Source: Bremia lactucae
Lineage: Eukaryota > Oomycota > Peronosporomycetes > Peronosporales > Peronosporaceae
Direction: 5' to 3'
Assembly (NCBI RefSeq): GCF_004359215.1
Contig: NC_090612.1
Span: 6,539,311 to 6,603,310 of the forward strand
DNA: 64,000 nucleotides
The notes beneath the pieces are model-generated. The model was not told the DNA's origin and did no database searches. It worked only from the letters and a program-made list of their open reading frames with translations. Shown here piece by piece: positions 44,985-56,625 of the stretch; positions within the stretch are counted from its first letter, which is position 1; every line of letters starts with the position of its first letter. The position numbers and the translations under genes were made by a program.

Positions 44985-46600
44985 GAAATTGTTAGAGAAA
45001 AGCTGCCAGTATTCAAATTTGAGCTGTTGATTTCCTAGCCACTTCACCAAATACTGGTATTGACCCTTACGACGACGTCGCTTTAAAAAGTTTCTCCACA
45101 TGAAACTGAAGGTTCCCCCGCGCATCAAGCAGCGCGAGAGGGAGCCGAGATTTCGGCGGAACCATTTGATGCTCTACGGAACGAGGTGCAACTTCTTCGT
45201 GAGGTCCTTGCTCGGGTTGAGAGCTCTTTTGAGGCGGTTCAGAACCGTCTTCGGCGCTGGACCGTCAGCAGCCTCGTTTAGAGGGCCAGCTAGACATCCT
45301 GGTGAGGATGCAGCAATCTGCGACACGACCGCCTGTCTCGGCGCAAGCGCCTTCAAGTCCACGTGGGAAGGGTCCCGATATGGCTTAAGCAAGCCAACGA
45401 AGAACAGTGGGTGTGTACGCAGCTTGCTAGGAAGGTCTTGCGTGTAAGCTAGGCCCTTCTTGGCCACGACCGTAAATGGTCCAATAAAGCGCGGGCACAA
45501 TTTGGTCTTCAAGACCGCGGAAACCAAGTTAGTAGGTAGATTTTTGGCGTTTAATAAAACTCGTTCTCCGACCATATAAGAATTAATACAGCTTCTGCCT
45601 TTGGCATCTGCTTGTTCTTTTTGTTTGTCTTGGCAATCAGCCATCGTAACCTTTACGTGTCTTAAGACACTAAATCGCGTCGCGAGAAACTCGCTTACTT
45701 GTTTCCGCACGGTAATAGGGCTGATATCAGCAAGCCTTTCGGCTAATTCTCCCCCACCAAGCCCTGAACCACGCAGTGGTATCGTTAATGGAACGCGTGG
45801 GTGGGTGATCCCGTTGTCATAGAACGGAGTATAGCCTGTAGAGGCATGTACAGCGTTATTTAACGCAAACTCCACCACTGGGAGCATTGAGCTCCAACGC
45901 TTTGGTGTCTGAGCACACACACTGCGTAAATCGTCTTCAATGACGCGATTGACACGTCCAGTTTGACCTTCGGTCTGCGGATGGTCCGCAGTGGACATAT
46001 CCAATCTGGTGCCAAGCACTCGGAAAATTGATTTCCGGAATTTACCCGTGAAACGGGGGTCCCGATTAGAGACAATTGCCACTGGCAAACCATGTTGTCG
46101 AAACACGCGATCGATAAACAGCTTAGCTGTACCTTCACCATCAATGGAATCCGGCACGGTCGCTAAGTAAGCCATTTGCTCAATTGGTCAACAAAGACCA
46201 CTATGCCGTAGTTACCGGCTAAATCTTTCGGTAGACCGAAAACAGATCCATACTAATGGACTCCCAGCAACCTATGGGGACGGGGAGGCTCGCCAGTGGC
46301 GCAGCAGCCTGTGCCGAGGGTTTAACCCGTTGGCACGTTTCGCATGTGCGAACATATGTGCTGACCCATTTATAAAGTTTGGGCCACCAATAACTCTGGC
46401 TGATAGAGCCGTAGGTCTTTTCTCTACCGAGATGACCACCAAGGACATACCACGTGCCTCATAGAGGATTCGGTACTTCAAATCCTCATCATGAGGAACA
46501 ACGACACGCGGAGGGTCCGCGATGTCTGTGCAATAAAGTAACAGGTCGTTATCGATAGAAAATCGATGTAACCGTGCACGCAAACGTGCCGGCGCAATTT
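44985..46600 (-). pseudogene. Family A integrase with chromodomain, copy 2
   Basis: Zinc region 46583-46272 (LHRFSIDNDLLLYCTDIADP), core and C-terminus 46175-45174, 333 codons open (DRVFRQHGLPVAIVSNRDP, TADHPQTEGQTGRVNRVIED, RPFIG-type segment LCPRFIGPFTVVAKKG, HPLFFVGLLKPYRDP). The catalytic Glu expected after GQT is Gly. After a stop, the minus strand reads LALLDARGNLQFHVEKLF and, one frame on, KRRRRKGQYQYLVKWLG (45070-45020), a chromodomain as in chromovirus-type gypsy integrases, which steer integration to marked chromatin. Confidence 0.8.
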
Positions 46601-48420
46601 AATACCTGGATCAGAGTTCTTCAAAGCTCGTAGCAGAGCTACACACTGTTCATCCTTGGCGTAAGCCTAACGGATTAATTCAGGAACAAGAGAGTCGTTA
46701 AATGAGAAAGCTCATAATCCGGCCTGCGTGATAACGCATCGGCCAAAGCATTCTGCTTGCCGGGCTTATACTTCACCTCGAAGTTGTATTCCGCAAAAAA
46801 AGATAGCAATCGGGCAATTCTATATGAGAGATGGGGCGACTTAGTCGCCGTGCGTAATGACGCGTGATCTGTATATATCACAAACGGCTTAGAGCCGAGC
46901 AGATGAACTCTGAATTTGACGAGAGCATACTTCATAGCAAGTAATTCTTTGTCATGAACTGGGTAGTTCTTCTCCGCAGCTTTAAGCTGTCTAGACTTGA
47001 ACGCAATAACACGTTCATGCCCATCAACATCTGTTTGTAACAGAGCACTGCCAATTGCAACATTAGATGCGTCACAGACGACACTGAAAGGCCAATTTGG
47101 GTTTGGCAGTGCCAGAATCGGGGCATGGATAAGATTATACTTAACCGCTCAAAAAGCATTATTTTCGGTGCTAGTCCAGCACCATTCTGTATCCTTTTTA
47201 AGAAAATTAGATAATGGCCTAGCCACATCAGCGTAATTTTCGCTATATTTGTGCAAATAATTGGCGAGACCCAACCACTTACGCAAATCCTTTTAGTTTT
47301 TAGGAGCCGGCCAATCTACTATGGCTTTTACCTTAGCGGGATCCGCTCTAAGGCCTCGCTTTCCAATCAATCATCCTAAAAAAGGATTTTCGTCTGCGCC
47401 AAAAATGCATTTAGATGCATTGGCATACAATTTATTTGTGCGCATACACTTGAGCACTGCTCGTAAATGGTCTAAATGGTTGTCCATATCCGAACGACCA
47501 TGCTCCGCACGACTATGGACAAAAATGTCATCGAAATGAGTCTGTGCATAACCTCAATGAGGGTGAAACAAATGCGTCACTAGACGATTAAATGTTGCCG
47601 GGGCGTTGAACAGCCCTTGTGGCATAACCAACCACTCCCATAACATACCGCTTGGGGTGGTAACCGCTGTAAGCGGGATATCGTTAGCTCGCATGAGCAA
47701 TTAGTAGTAACCATCGACTAAGTCCAATGCATGTACATTGTACATCCCACCATATCGTTTTAATGAACATCCTTTCTAGGAATGGGGTTTGTGCTGGTAT
47801 ATAATCGTCAATGACGTCACACTGCTCCCTTGGTAAATGCCATTGTCTTGTGACACAGTATTTTGTTCCCGGAACCAATTCAATTTCATGACGAACACCT
47901 CTATCCGGAGGTAAAACAGATGGTGGGTTATTACTTACCACATCTTGGAATTCCATAGTCAAGGAATAAAAGGGATCCGTAGGATTTTTAAGGAACGATG
48001 ATCTATTTCGCGCACTAAGTGCAGCTTTTGTGTCATCCAGGACAGCTTCGTCTAGAAGTGACGATGAATTAAACTCAATCATAGGTCGAATGACCACCAT
48101 TTCAGATAAGTCGCCAGCCTTTAAGGCTCGGCCGCACTCATCAATAGACATTTTGTCTAGCTCTAAAAGAGCATGTAACGCAGGGATTGCCGCAAGGCTA
48201 ACTCCTCCCTCAATGTTACCGGTTACACCATTTACAAGCGTATGTAATTGCTCACTCGTATCACTTTGTGAGGGTATACACGCTTCGTGTCCATCCTGTC
48301 TTGGAGTGAAGACAATACGCCTCTTAGAGGCCGGGACATTGACGTCCCCGGGTTTTCCAGCCTGTATTGGTTCTATACAAGACATGGTGTCTAATTTGAC
48401 ATCCGACAAGGAGTTAGGTA
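46601..48420 (-). pseudogene. Family A RT and RNase H, copy 2, with a 132-bp in-frame deletion
   Basis: RT N-terminus 48409-47684 ([20 protein letters not shown]). At about 47801 the copy lacks 132 bp that are present in copy 3 (the segment from FFRAKHEA to NKLNAVT). The active site reads HFDD (about 47539-47528) instead of YxDD, in both copies. RNase H 46935-46675 (KFRVHLLGSKPFVIYTDHAS, KYKPGKQNALADALSRR). Stops occur near 47700, 47560 and 47140. Confidence 0.75.
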
Positions 48421-49265
48421 ACTCAATATCTTATTTAGCGAACGTTTACGTGTCGCTTCACGTGCATTAGGAGGGTTTGACCCAAAATGCCCTGGCAAAC
48501 CGCCAAAAGTGTCACTATTGACACTCAGTATGGTGCCACCTTGGCCGACTTAGACGTGACACTCACGTCTCTCAGGGATATTGCACCCTTGATGATTCGG
48601 CATTCGGCCAACAATGCTTTCAGCATTCAGTGAATCGTTATTACAACGAGTGTCACTCGACGGAGTACTGCCGTTCCACTTCCTTCTTTTAAGTCGGGCT
48701 CAGAATTAATGTTTTTAACATTAGAGTTTATTAACTCAGACATGCCAATGTCTAAAACACTGACAGACTCATTCAATGATTCGCGCCAATAGCGCTTCTG
48801 CTGTCTAGCAAATGTGGGTTCATGACTCTCCAAAACTTTGCTAGGAACATTGCGTGGCGCCTAAGGTCTTAGACCTTCAATCAATCCATGGGTCATGTTT
48901 TTTGAATTAGGCCATACCAAGGATGAGATCATATCTCGAATCTAAATCAAGGACGAGACAGCGTTCCATACTGTCAAAGTCTTGAAACTTGAGACCTAAG
49001 TTCAATGGAGCTTTGGGAACAGTGACACGAGTCCCAGTTTCTAAGCGAACAGTGATTGTGTCACCTTCATGCGCTCTAGGCGCCTCAACGTACTTCCTTA
49101 AAGGGAAAGGCGTCGAGCATGATTGCAACACGCTCCTAAGTCAATTAAAATTAACCACGACTTATCAAAGCCTTTTAAAGTCGCTTGAGCGACTAGCAAA
49201 CCAGGCTCGTACTCTCGCCCCGTGCCATTGAGCACCGAGCTAATCGGGGCTAGTTCTTGTTTATT
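48421..49265 (-). pseudogene. Family A protease and linker, copy 2
   Basis: Protease motif reads LILIDLGACCNHARR (about 49160-49110); the usual DSGAS is DLGAC, so the Ser beside the catalytic Asp is Leu. It continues out of frame: ETGTRVTVPKAPLN and DSRYDLILGMA at 49131-48907. The linker toward RT runs to about 48421. Similarity to copy 3 is lower from about 48780 upward. Confidence 0.7.
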
Positions 49266-50343
49266 CTCACCTCCTAGAGGTTCAACAGAGCCTTGGTCTC
49301 CCCAGTTGGGCGCCCGGTACCTACTGGGGATCGGCATTTTCCCGCACCGTACCATATCTCTCGTATAAATCGGAGCTGGAGCTCTTTCGAGCTTCACGCG
49401 AATTTCGTATGGGGAAGGCCGGACGTAAATGTTTTGTGCTTCCGCACATTTAACATCTACGGATGGTCTTATGCTATTCCACAGCTTGAAAGACCTCTTC
49501 TTCTTCCTCAATTAAGCTTAAATCCATGGGTTTCGCTCTATTAGACGGAACCCATGTGCTCGAAGAGATTGTTTGGTAAACAGGCGTGCTAACGCGAGCA
49601 GACTTAACGTCGAACTCGGCGCGTAGCGCTATGGCAACTGCCTCTTCGAAAATTAGAAGGATGGGATTGGAATAATACAGTCCGGGTAACGCCCTTATTG
49701 AGACCCCCCTTCATAAAGATGTTTACTTCAATTGCTTCTTGCACCGGGTCTTGATGCATATATGCAATGAGAGTTCTCAACTCCTGGACAGAATCCCATG
49801 CGTTCTTTTACCCTGTCGAGTCGCTAGGAGCCGTGCTCTCATGCGAAAAGCCTGATCGGGCGGTGCAAACATGCTGGTCATATGCTGTTTCAGCGAATCC
49901 CATAAGGAAAAAGCGTCGTTCATGGACGTGCTGCACGATAGTGCCCACTCCATGGCTCTACCTCCAAGTTTAGAAATGGCCATAGCCACCTTTTGCCGTT
50001 TTGGTAAGAACAAAGCGGAATCAGTGGACATTTCCACCTAATTAATCCAAAAAGAGAGATGCTCTCCCTCTTTTTTCTCCAATGTCTTCACATTTACAGT
50101 TAGAGGGCGAGCCCTCGCCTCTGAGTCAGGTACATAGATGTACCGGGTCGGCATAGATGCCGCTAAGTGGTCCTGTGCCTGACCGATCAGGGAGGCTTCG
50201 TACCGCATGAAGGCTTCAAGCCTTGCATGCAGGACCTCTGGTCCCTGGGAGATAATAAATTCCACGGGCTCAAGCCCGAATAAGGTTTTGAGCTTGTCAT
50301 AAGCGGTGCGTTGCGCTTCTGACAGTTCTGAAACCTCTTCCAT
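49266..50343 (-). pseudogene. Family A gag, copy 2
   Basis: Start ATG at 50343 ([18 protein letters not shown]), open to about 50038, then a stop and continuation 50037-49777 (LFLPKRQKVAMAISKLGGRA, SMFAPPDQAFRMRARLLATR). Farther on the zinc knuckle near 49450 has a stop in the first Cys spacing and Phe in place of the last Cys (MCGSTKHLRPAF). This is the only family A copy in which the gag start region is intact for more than 100 codons. Confidence 0.75.
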
Positions 50344-50403
50344 TTTCGTGAGATATTAGTCTTCTAAAGACTCAGGCGTAGATTGACTACGAGTGCTACC
50401 AGT

Positions 50404-50876
50404 TGTAGCGGAGCTACCTCGCTCCTAAAGTCGGAGGAAGACTTTCAGTCTCAGAGAGTCACTTAGTTCTATTAAACTAATCAGGGAGTCGTACAAGCTA
50501 TTAAATCTTAAGGAATCCTAGTTCAAGTGATTCAGGGGTTCGTAGAACCAAGTGAAAACTAGTGCCCAAGAAGATATACCTTAGAACGACTTCTATCTCT
50601 TACAGATCAATGCGCAAGCCTAAGGAAGGCACTTAACGCTTTAAGATCAAATGGGGAATTGCACTTTATTTATCTATTTAAATCTAAAAAAACTCACCCT
50701 AGTTAATTTAAAACGATTTCGGCCTCCAAATTTATATCTGGCGGCGACCACATTTGTTACCCATAATAAATGGGATTTTAGTTAATAACGATTTAGAAAT
50801 TCGATAAAAAGGTATTTTACCCATAAAGTCGATGTACCACAACAACGGTTCTTCAACCGATGTGTACCCTATCACA
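50404..50876 (-). repeat. Family A LTR 2 (shared middle LTR)
   Basis: 473 bp; serves as 5' LTR of the left internal region (primer binding site on its left) and 3' LTR of the right one (polypurine tract at 50877-50888). Confidence 0.88.
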
Positions 50877-50987
50877 CCCTCCCCCATCAGACTGTTGACA
50901 CCGAGTGACAACATTCGCTTCATTTCCTCTTTGAGGTTGGAACCTAAACAGCTAACCGTTCGGTTGTGTTTCTCATTCCTTTGTCTT

Positions 50988-52531
50988 ATGACAATCAAGC
51001 GTGAGTCACAGACTCTTAGTATTTTCCTCGACGATGAGGAAATGGTGGACTTTGAAAGTCACTCTCCATCAGAGGAGGAGGAGAAAGAGCGTCGTTCTCT
51101 CACGCCTTCTCCTCCGGATGAACGTCGGCGGGCCCCGAATCCGTTCCCAGAACGTGGTGCCGCTGATGTCTTAACTGCATTGAGCAGGACACGGGATCCT
51201 GAGTCCAACATCATTACGAATCCGCTCGGCGAAGAGCAAGAGCGGAAAATTCTCATAGAGGAAAGAGCTCGTCGTCGGGCTGCCGAGATAGCGAAAGGTA
51301 AAACTCATAGTGAATAAAGATTCACTCCGCTTAGTGCGAACGAGCGTCTCAAAGAGATAGCGGGTCATAGCTTGGCCATCTGGATCGCCGGAGTCGTAGC
51401 GAAGAAGCCGGAGGAGACTGCTGCTTGCGACGCTTTGGCTAATACGGCCGGGCGAAAATCGTCTCAAGAGCTGTTTAACAGTCTGTTGAGAGCCTCGTTC
51501 CGAGCCTGCTCAGGCCTGAGCTCATGCTTGATGCGCCAAAATTCAAATCCGTCCTCGGAAGAAGCCGCCGACCTCACCCAACGCACTAAGTACACTAGTA
51601 CTTAGTGCGTTGGGTGAGGTCGGCGGCTTCTTCCGAGGACGGATTTGACCACCCTTTTCAAGAATCCCCAAAAAATTCTTGGCGTAAGGTATCGTGAGCG
51701 ATACCTTACGCCAAAGGTAATGACGCGAAGCCAGTATCTGACGCGTTTACGTGATCAAGTCGGTGGGGCTTCGGTGACCTCCATGAGAGAAATTCCGTCG
51801 TTGTGTTATCAAACGAATCAAGGACTGAAAACGAAGTCTCATTTGAGAAATGGGTTCACCGTGCCCGCCGACTTCGTAACATTTGGAATATCAGCGAGTC
51901 TGCGGATAGAGGTGATGTTCGTTTGGAACGGAAGCTTCGCTTCGATTTCGCTAAGCTTAAGCTTAAGTCCAAAGGCCACTTATGTTCGGCATTTATGCCA
52001 CAAAACGAAGAAAGGCCTAGCCGATATTTCAGTGCTTCGGTTGACTGTACAACCATGGATCGAAGCCGCACCGAGGCTATAGATCCACCTAATCCCACGT
52101 TTAGTACGCGAGTTGACCCTGAGCTTGGCGCTCAAAAACGTCAACGGCTAACGGGCAATCTTGCCACAGAGGTACCTCGAACTCCAATAGTTTCAGAAGA
52201 GGGGTACCTTATGAAGAACGGGTTCAGCCTTGGGGAAATTGTTAGAGAAAAGCTGCCAGTATTCAAATTTGAGCTGTTGATTTCCTAGCCACTTCACCAA
52301 ATACTGGTATTGACCCTTACGACGACGTCGCTTTAAAAAGTTTCTCCACATGAAACTGAAGGTTCCCCCGCGCATCAAGCAGCGCGAGAGGGAGCCGAGA
52401 TTTCGGCGGAACCATTTGATGCTCTACGGAACGAGGTGCAACTTCTTCGTGAGGTCCTTGCTCGGGTTGAGAGCTCTTTTGAGGCGGTTCAGAACCGTCT
52501 TCGGCGCTGGACCGTCAGCAGCCTCGTTTAG
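50988..52531 (+). pseudogene. Family A antisense reading region, copy 3
   Basis: Identical by eye to 43738-45281, offset 7250, with the same internal TAA at 51315-51317, palindrome (51543-51648) and hairpin (51679-51714). As the two copies share every defect, the duplication is later than the decay of this region, and the pair is not independent evidence of coding constraint. Confidence 0.5.
51543..51648. repeat. Palindrome, second copy
   Basis: Arms 51543-51593 and 51598-51648, identical to 44293-44398. Confidence 0.93.
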
Positions 52532-53850
52532 AGGGCCAGCTAGACATCCTGGTGAGGATGCAGCAATCTGCGACACGACCGCCTGTCTCGGCGCAAGCGC
52601 CTTCAAGTCCACGTGGGAAGGGTCCCGATATGGCTTAAGCAAGCCAACGAAGAACAGTGGGTGTGTACGCAGCTTGCTAGGAAGGTCTTGCGTGTAAGCT
52701 AGGCCCTTCTTGGCCACGACCGTAAATGGTCCAATAAAGCGCGGGCACAATTTGGTCTTCAAGACCGCGGAAACCAAGTTAGTAGGTAGATTTTTGGCGT
52801 TTAATAAAACTCGTTCTCCGACCATATAAGAATTAATACAGCTTCTGCCTTTGGCATCTGCTTGTTCTTTTTGTTTGTCTTGGCAATCAGCCATCGTAAC
52901 CTTTACGTGTCTTAAGACACTAAATCGCGTCGCGAGAAACTCGCTTACTTGTTTCCGCACGGTAATAGGGCTGATATCAGCAAGCCTTTCGGCTAATTCT
53001 CCCCCACCAAGCCCTGAACCACGCAGTGGTATCGTTAATGGAACGCGTGGGTGGGTGAGCCCGTTGTCATAGAACGGAGTATAGCCTGTAGAGGCATGTA
53101 CAGCGTTATTTAACGCAAACTCCACCACTGGGAGCATTGAGCTCCAACGCTTTGGTGTCTGAGCACACACACTGCGTAAATCGTCTTCAATGACGCGATT
53201 GACACGTCCAGTTTGACCTTCGGTCTGCGGATGGTCCGCAGTGGACATATCCAATCTGGTGCCAAGCACTCGGAAAATTGATTTCCGGAATTTACCCGTG
53301 AAACGGGGGTCCCGATTAGAGACAATTGCCACTGGCAAACCATGTTGTCGAAACACGCGATCGATAAACAGCTTAGCTGTACCTTCACCATCAATGGAAT
53401 CCGGCACGGTCGCTAAGTAAGCCATTTGCTCAATTGGTCAACAAAGACCACTATGCCGTAGTTACCGGCTAAATCTTTCGGTAGACCGAAAACAGATCCA
53501 TACTAATGGACTCCCAGCAACCTATGGGGACGGGGAGGCTCGCCAATGGCGCAGCAGCCTGTGCCGAGGGTTTAACCCGTTGGCACGTTTCGCATGTGCG
53601 AACATATGTGCTGACCCATTTATAAAGTTTGGGCCACCAATAACTCTGGCTGATAGAGCCGTAGGTCTTTTCTCTACCGAGATGACCACCAAGGACATAC
53701 CACGTGCCTCATAGAGGATTCGGTACTTCAAATCCTCATCATGAGGAACAACGACACGCGGAGGGTCCGCGATGTCTGTGCAATAAAGTAACAGGTCGTT
53801 ATCGATAGAAAATCGATGTAACCGTGCACGCAAACGTGCCGGCGCAATTT
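52235..53850 (-). pseudogene. Family A integrase with chromodomain, copy 3
   Basis: Same layout as copy 2: zinc region 53833-53522, 333-codon core and C-terminus 53425-52424, chromodomain 52378-52235. The protein differs from copy 2 at one residue that I can see (GITHPRV in copy 2, GLTHPRV here). It shares the Gly in GQTGRVNR and the frameshift before KRRRRKGQYQYLVKWLG. Confidence 0.8.
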
Positions 53851-55803
53851 AATACCTGGATCAGAGTTCTTCAAAGCTCGTAGCAGAGCTACACACTGTT
53901 CATCCTTGGCGTAAGCCTAACGGATTAATTCAGGAACAAGAGAGTCGTTAAATGAGAAAGCTCATAATCCGGCCTGCGTGATAACGCATCGGCCAAAGCA
54001 TTCTGCTTGCCGGGCTTATACTTCACCTCGAAGTTGTATTCCGCAAAAAAAGATAGCAATCGGGCAATTCTATATGAGAGATGGGGCGACTTAGTCGCCG
54101 TGCGTAATGACGCGTGATCTGTATATATCACAAACGGCTTAGAGCCGAGCAGATGAACTCTGAATTTGACGAGAGCATACTTCATTGCAAGTAATTCTTT
54201 GTCATGAACTGGGTAGTTCTTCTCCGCAGCTTTGAGCTGTCTAGACTTGAACGCAATAACACGTTCATGCCCATCAACATCTGTTTGTAACAGAGCACTG
54301 CCAATTGCAACATTAGATGCGTCACAGACGACACTGAAAGGCCAATTTGGGTTTGGCAGTGCCAGAATCGGGGCATGGATAAGATTATACTTAACCGCTC
54401 AAAAAGCATTATTTTCGGTGCTAGTCCAGCACCATTCTGTATCCTTTTTAAGAAAATTAGATAATGGCCTAGCCACATCAGCGTAATTTTCGCTATATTT
54501 GTGCAAATAATTGGCGAGACCCAACCACTTACGCAAATCCTTTTGGTTTTTAGGAGCCGGCCAATCTACTATGGCTTTTACCTTAGCGGGATCCGCTCTA
54601 AGGCCTCGCTTTCCAATGAATCATCCTAAAAAAGGATTTTCGTCTGCGCCAAAAATGCATTTAGATGCATTGGCATACAATTTATTTGTGCGCATACACT
54701 TGAGCACTGCTCGTAAATGGTCTAAATGGTTGTCCATATCCGAACGACCATGCTCCGCACGACTATGGACAAAAATGTCATCGAAATGATTCTGTGCATA
54801 ACCTCAATGAGGGTGAAACAAATGCGTCACTAGACGATTAAATGTTGCCGGGGCGTTGAACAGCCCTTGTGGCAACACCAACCACTCCCATAACATACCG
54901 CTTGGCGTGGTAACCGCTGTAAGCGGGATATCGTTAGCTCGCATGAGCAATTAGTAGTAACCATCGACTAAGTCCAATGCATGTACATTGTACATCCCAC
55001 CATATCGTTTTAATGAACATCCTTTCTAGGAATGGGGTTTGTGCTGGTATAGTGACAGCATTAAGCTTATTATAAACATGTACAACGCGCCATTTACCAT
55101 TTGGCTTTTTGACACAAAATGTTGGTGTCGAATTAGGAGATTTGCTCTCTCGTGCCATTCTAGCCTCGTGCTTAGCACGGAAGAAATCGTCAATGACGTC
55201 ACACTGCTCCCTTGGTAAATGCCATTGTCTTGTGACACAGTATTTTTTTCCCGGAACCAATTCAATTTCATGACGAACACCTCTATCCGGAGGTAAAACA
55301 GATGGTGGTTTATTACTTACCACATCTTGGAATTCCATATTCAAGGAATAAAAGGGATCCGTAGGATTTTTAAGGATCGATGATCTATTTCGCGCACTAA
55401 GTGCAGCTTTTGTGTCATCCAGGACAGCTTCGTCTAGAAGTGACGATGAATTAAACTCAATCATAGGTCGAATGACCACCATTTCAGATAAGTCGCCAGC
55501 CTTTAAGGCTCGGCCGCACTCATCAATAGACATTTCGTCTAGCTCTAAAAGAGCATGTAACGCAGGGATTGCCGCAAGGCTAACTCCTCCCTCAATGTTA
55601 CCGGTTACACCATTTACAAGCGTATGTAATTGCTCACTCGTATCACTTTGTGAGGGTATACACGCTTCGTGTCCATCCTGTCTTGGAGTGAAGACAATAC
55701 GCCTCTTAGAGGCCGGGACATTGACGTCCCCGGGTTTTCCAGCCTGTATTGGTTCTATACAAGACATGGTGTCTAATTTGACATCCGACAAGGAGTTAGG
55801 TAA
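53851..55803 (-). pseudogene. Family A RT and RNase H, copy 3, longest RT
   Basis: RT N-terminus 55791-54934, 285 codons open, with the segment missing from copy 2 ([34 protein letters not shown]). The later RT is broken by stops; the active site is HFDD near 54789-54778. RNase H 54185-53925 with YTDHAS and ADALSRR. RT ends in a stop where LVDGYY would continue (about 54955). Confidence 0.78.
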
Positions 55804-56625
55804 CTCAATATCTTATTTAGCGAACGTTTACGTGTCGCTTCACGTGCATTAGGAGGGTTTGACCCAAAATGCCCTGGCAAACCGCCAAAAGTGTCACTAT
55901 TGACACTCAGTATGGTGCCACCTTGGCCGACTTAGACGTGACACTCACGTCTCTCAGGGATATTGCACCCTTGATGATTCGGCATTCGGCCAACAATGCT
56001 TTCAGCATTCAGTGAATCGTTATTACAACGAGTGTCACTCGACGGAGTACTGCCGTTCCACTTCCTTCTTTTAAGTCGGGCTCAGAATTAATGTTTTTAA
56101 CATTAGAGTTTATTAACTCAGACATGCCAATGTCTAAAACACTGACAGACTCATTCAATGATCCGCGCCAATAGCGCTTTTGTTGCTTAGAAAAGATGGG
56201 TTCATGACTCTCCAAAACTTTGCTAGCGTGGCGCCTAAGGTCTTAGACCTCCAATCGATCCATGGCTCATGGTGTTCTAACCACGCCATACCAAGGACGA
56301 GATCATATCTCGAATCCAAATCAAGGATGAGGCAACGTTCCATACTGTCAAAGTCCAGAAACCCTTATACCTAAGCTCAATGGAACTTTGGGAACAGTGA
56401 CACGAGTCCCAGTCGCTAAGCGAACAGTGATTGTATTACCTTCATGCGCTTTAAGCGCCTCAACGTATTGTTGACTTCCTTCAAGGGAAAGGCAGCATAA
56501 TTGCAAGACGCTCCTGAATCAATTACAATTGGCCACGGCTTGTCAAAGCCCTTTACAGTCGCTTGAGCGACTAGCAAGCCAGGCTTGTACTCTCGCCGCG
56601 TGCCATTAAACACCGAGCTGATTGG
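55804..56625 (-). pseudogene. Family A protease and linker, copy 3
   Basis: Motif IVIDSGASCNYAAF intact at about 56540-56500 (frame 56613-56416), then a frameshift and DSRYDLVLGMAWLEHHEPW (56343-56155). It resembles the plus-strand copy at 33891 more than copy 2 here, the reverse of the pattern left of 56160. Confidence 0.72.

Larger units (their letters stand above)
43738..45281 (+). pseudogene. Family A antisense reading region, copy 2
   Basis: Frame starting MTIKRESQTLSIFLDDEEM at 43738 runs 109 codons to TAA at 44065-44067; the same frame is open again to 44358 (ERLKEIAGHSLAIWIAGVV). After a 106-bp palindrome and a hairpin, another frame from about 44500 to 45038 reads FEKWVHRARRLRNIWNISES and FDFAKLKLKSKGHLCSAFM. 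A last stretch ending at 45281 (DALRNEVQLLREVLARVES) looks coiled-coil but overlaps the pol chromodomain linker on the opposite strand. Between about 43738 and 44940 no sense-strand coding was recognised. It resembles no family I know. Confidence 0.5.
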
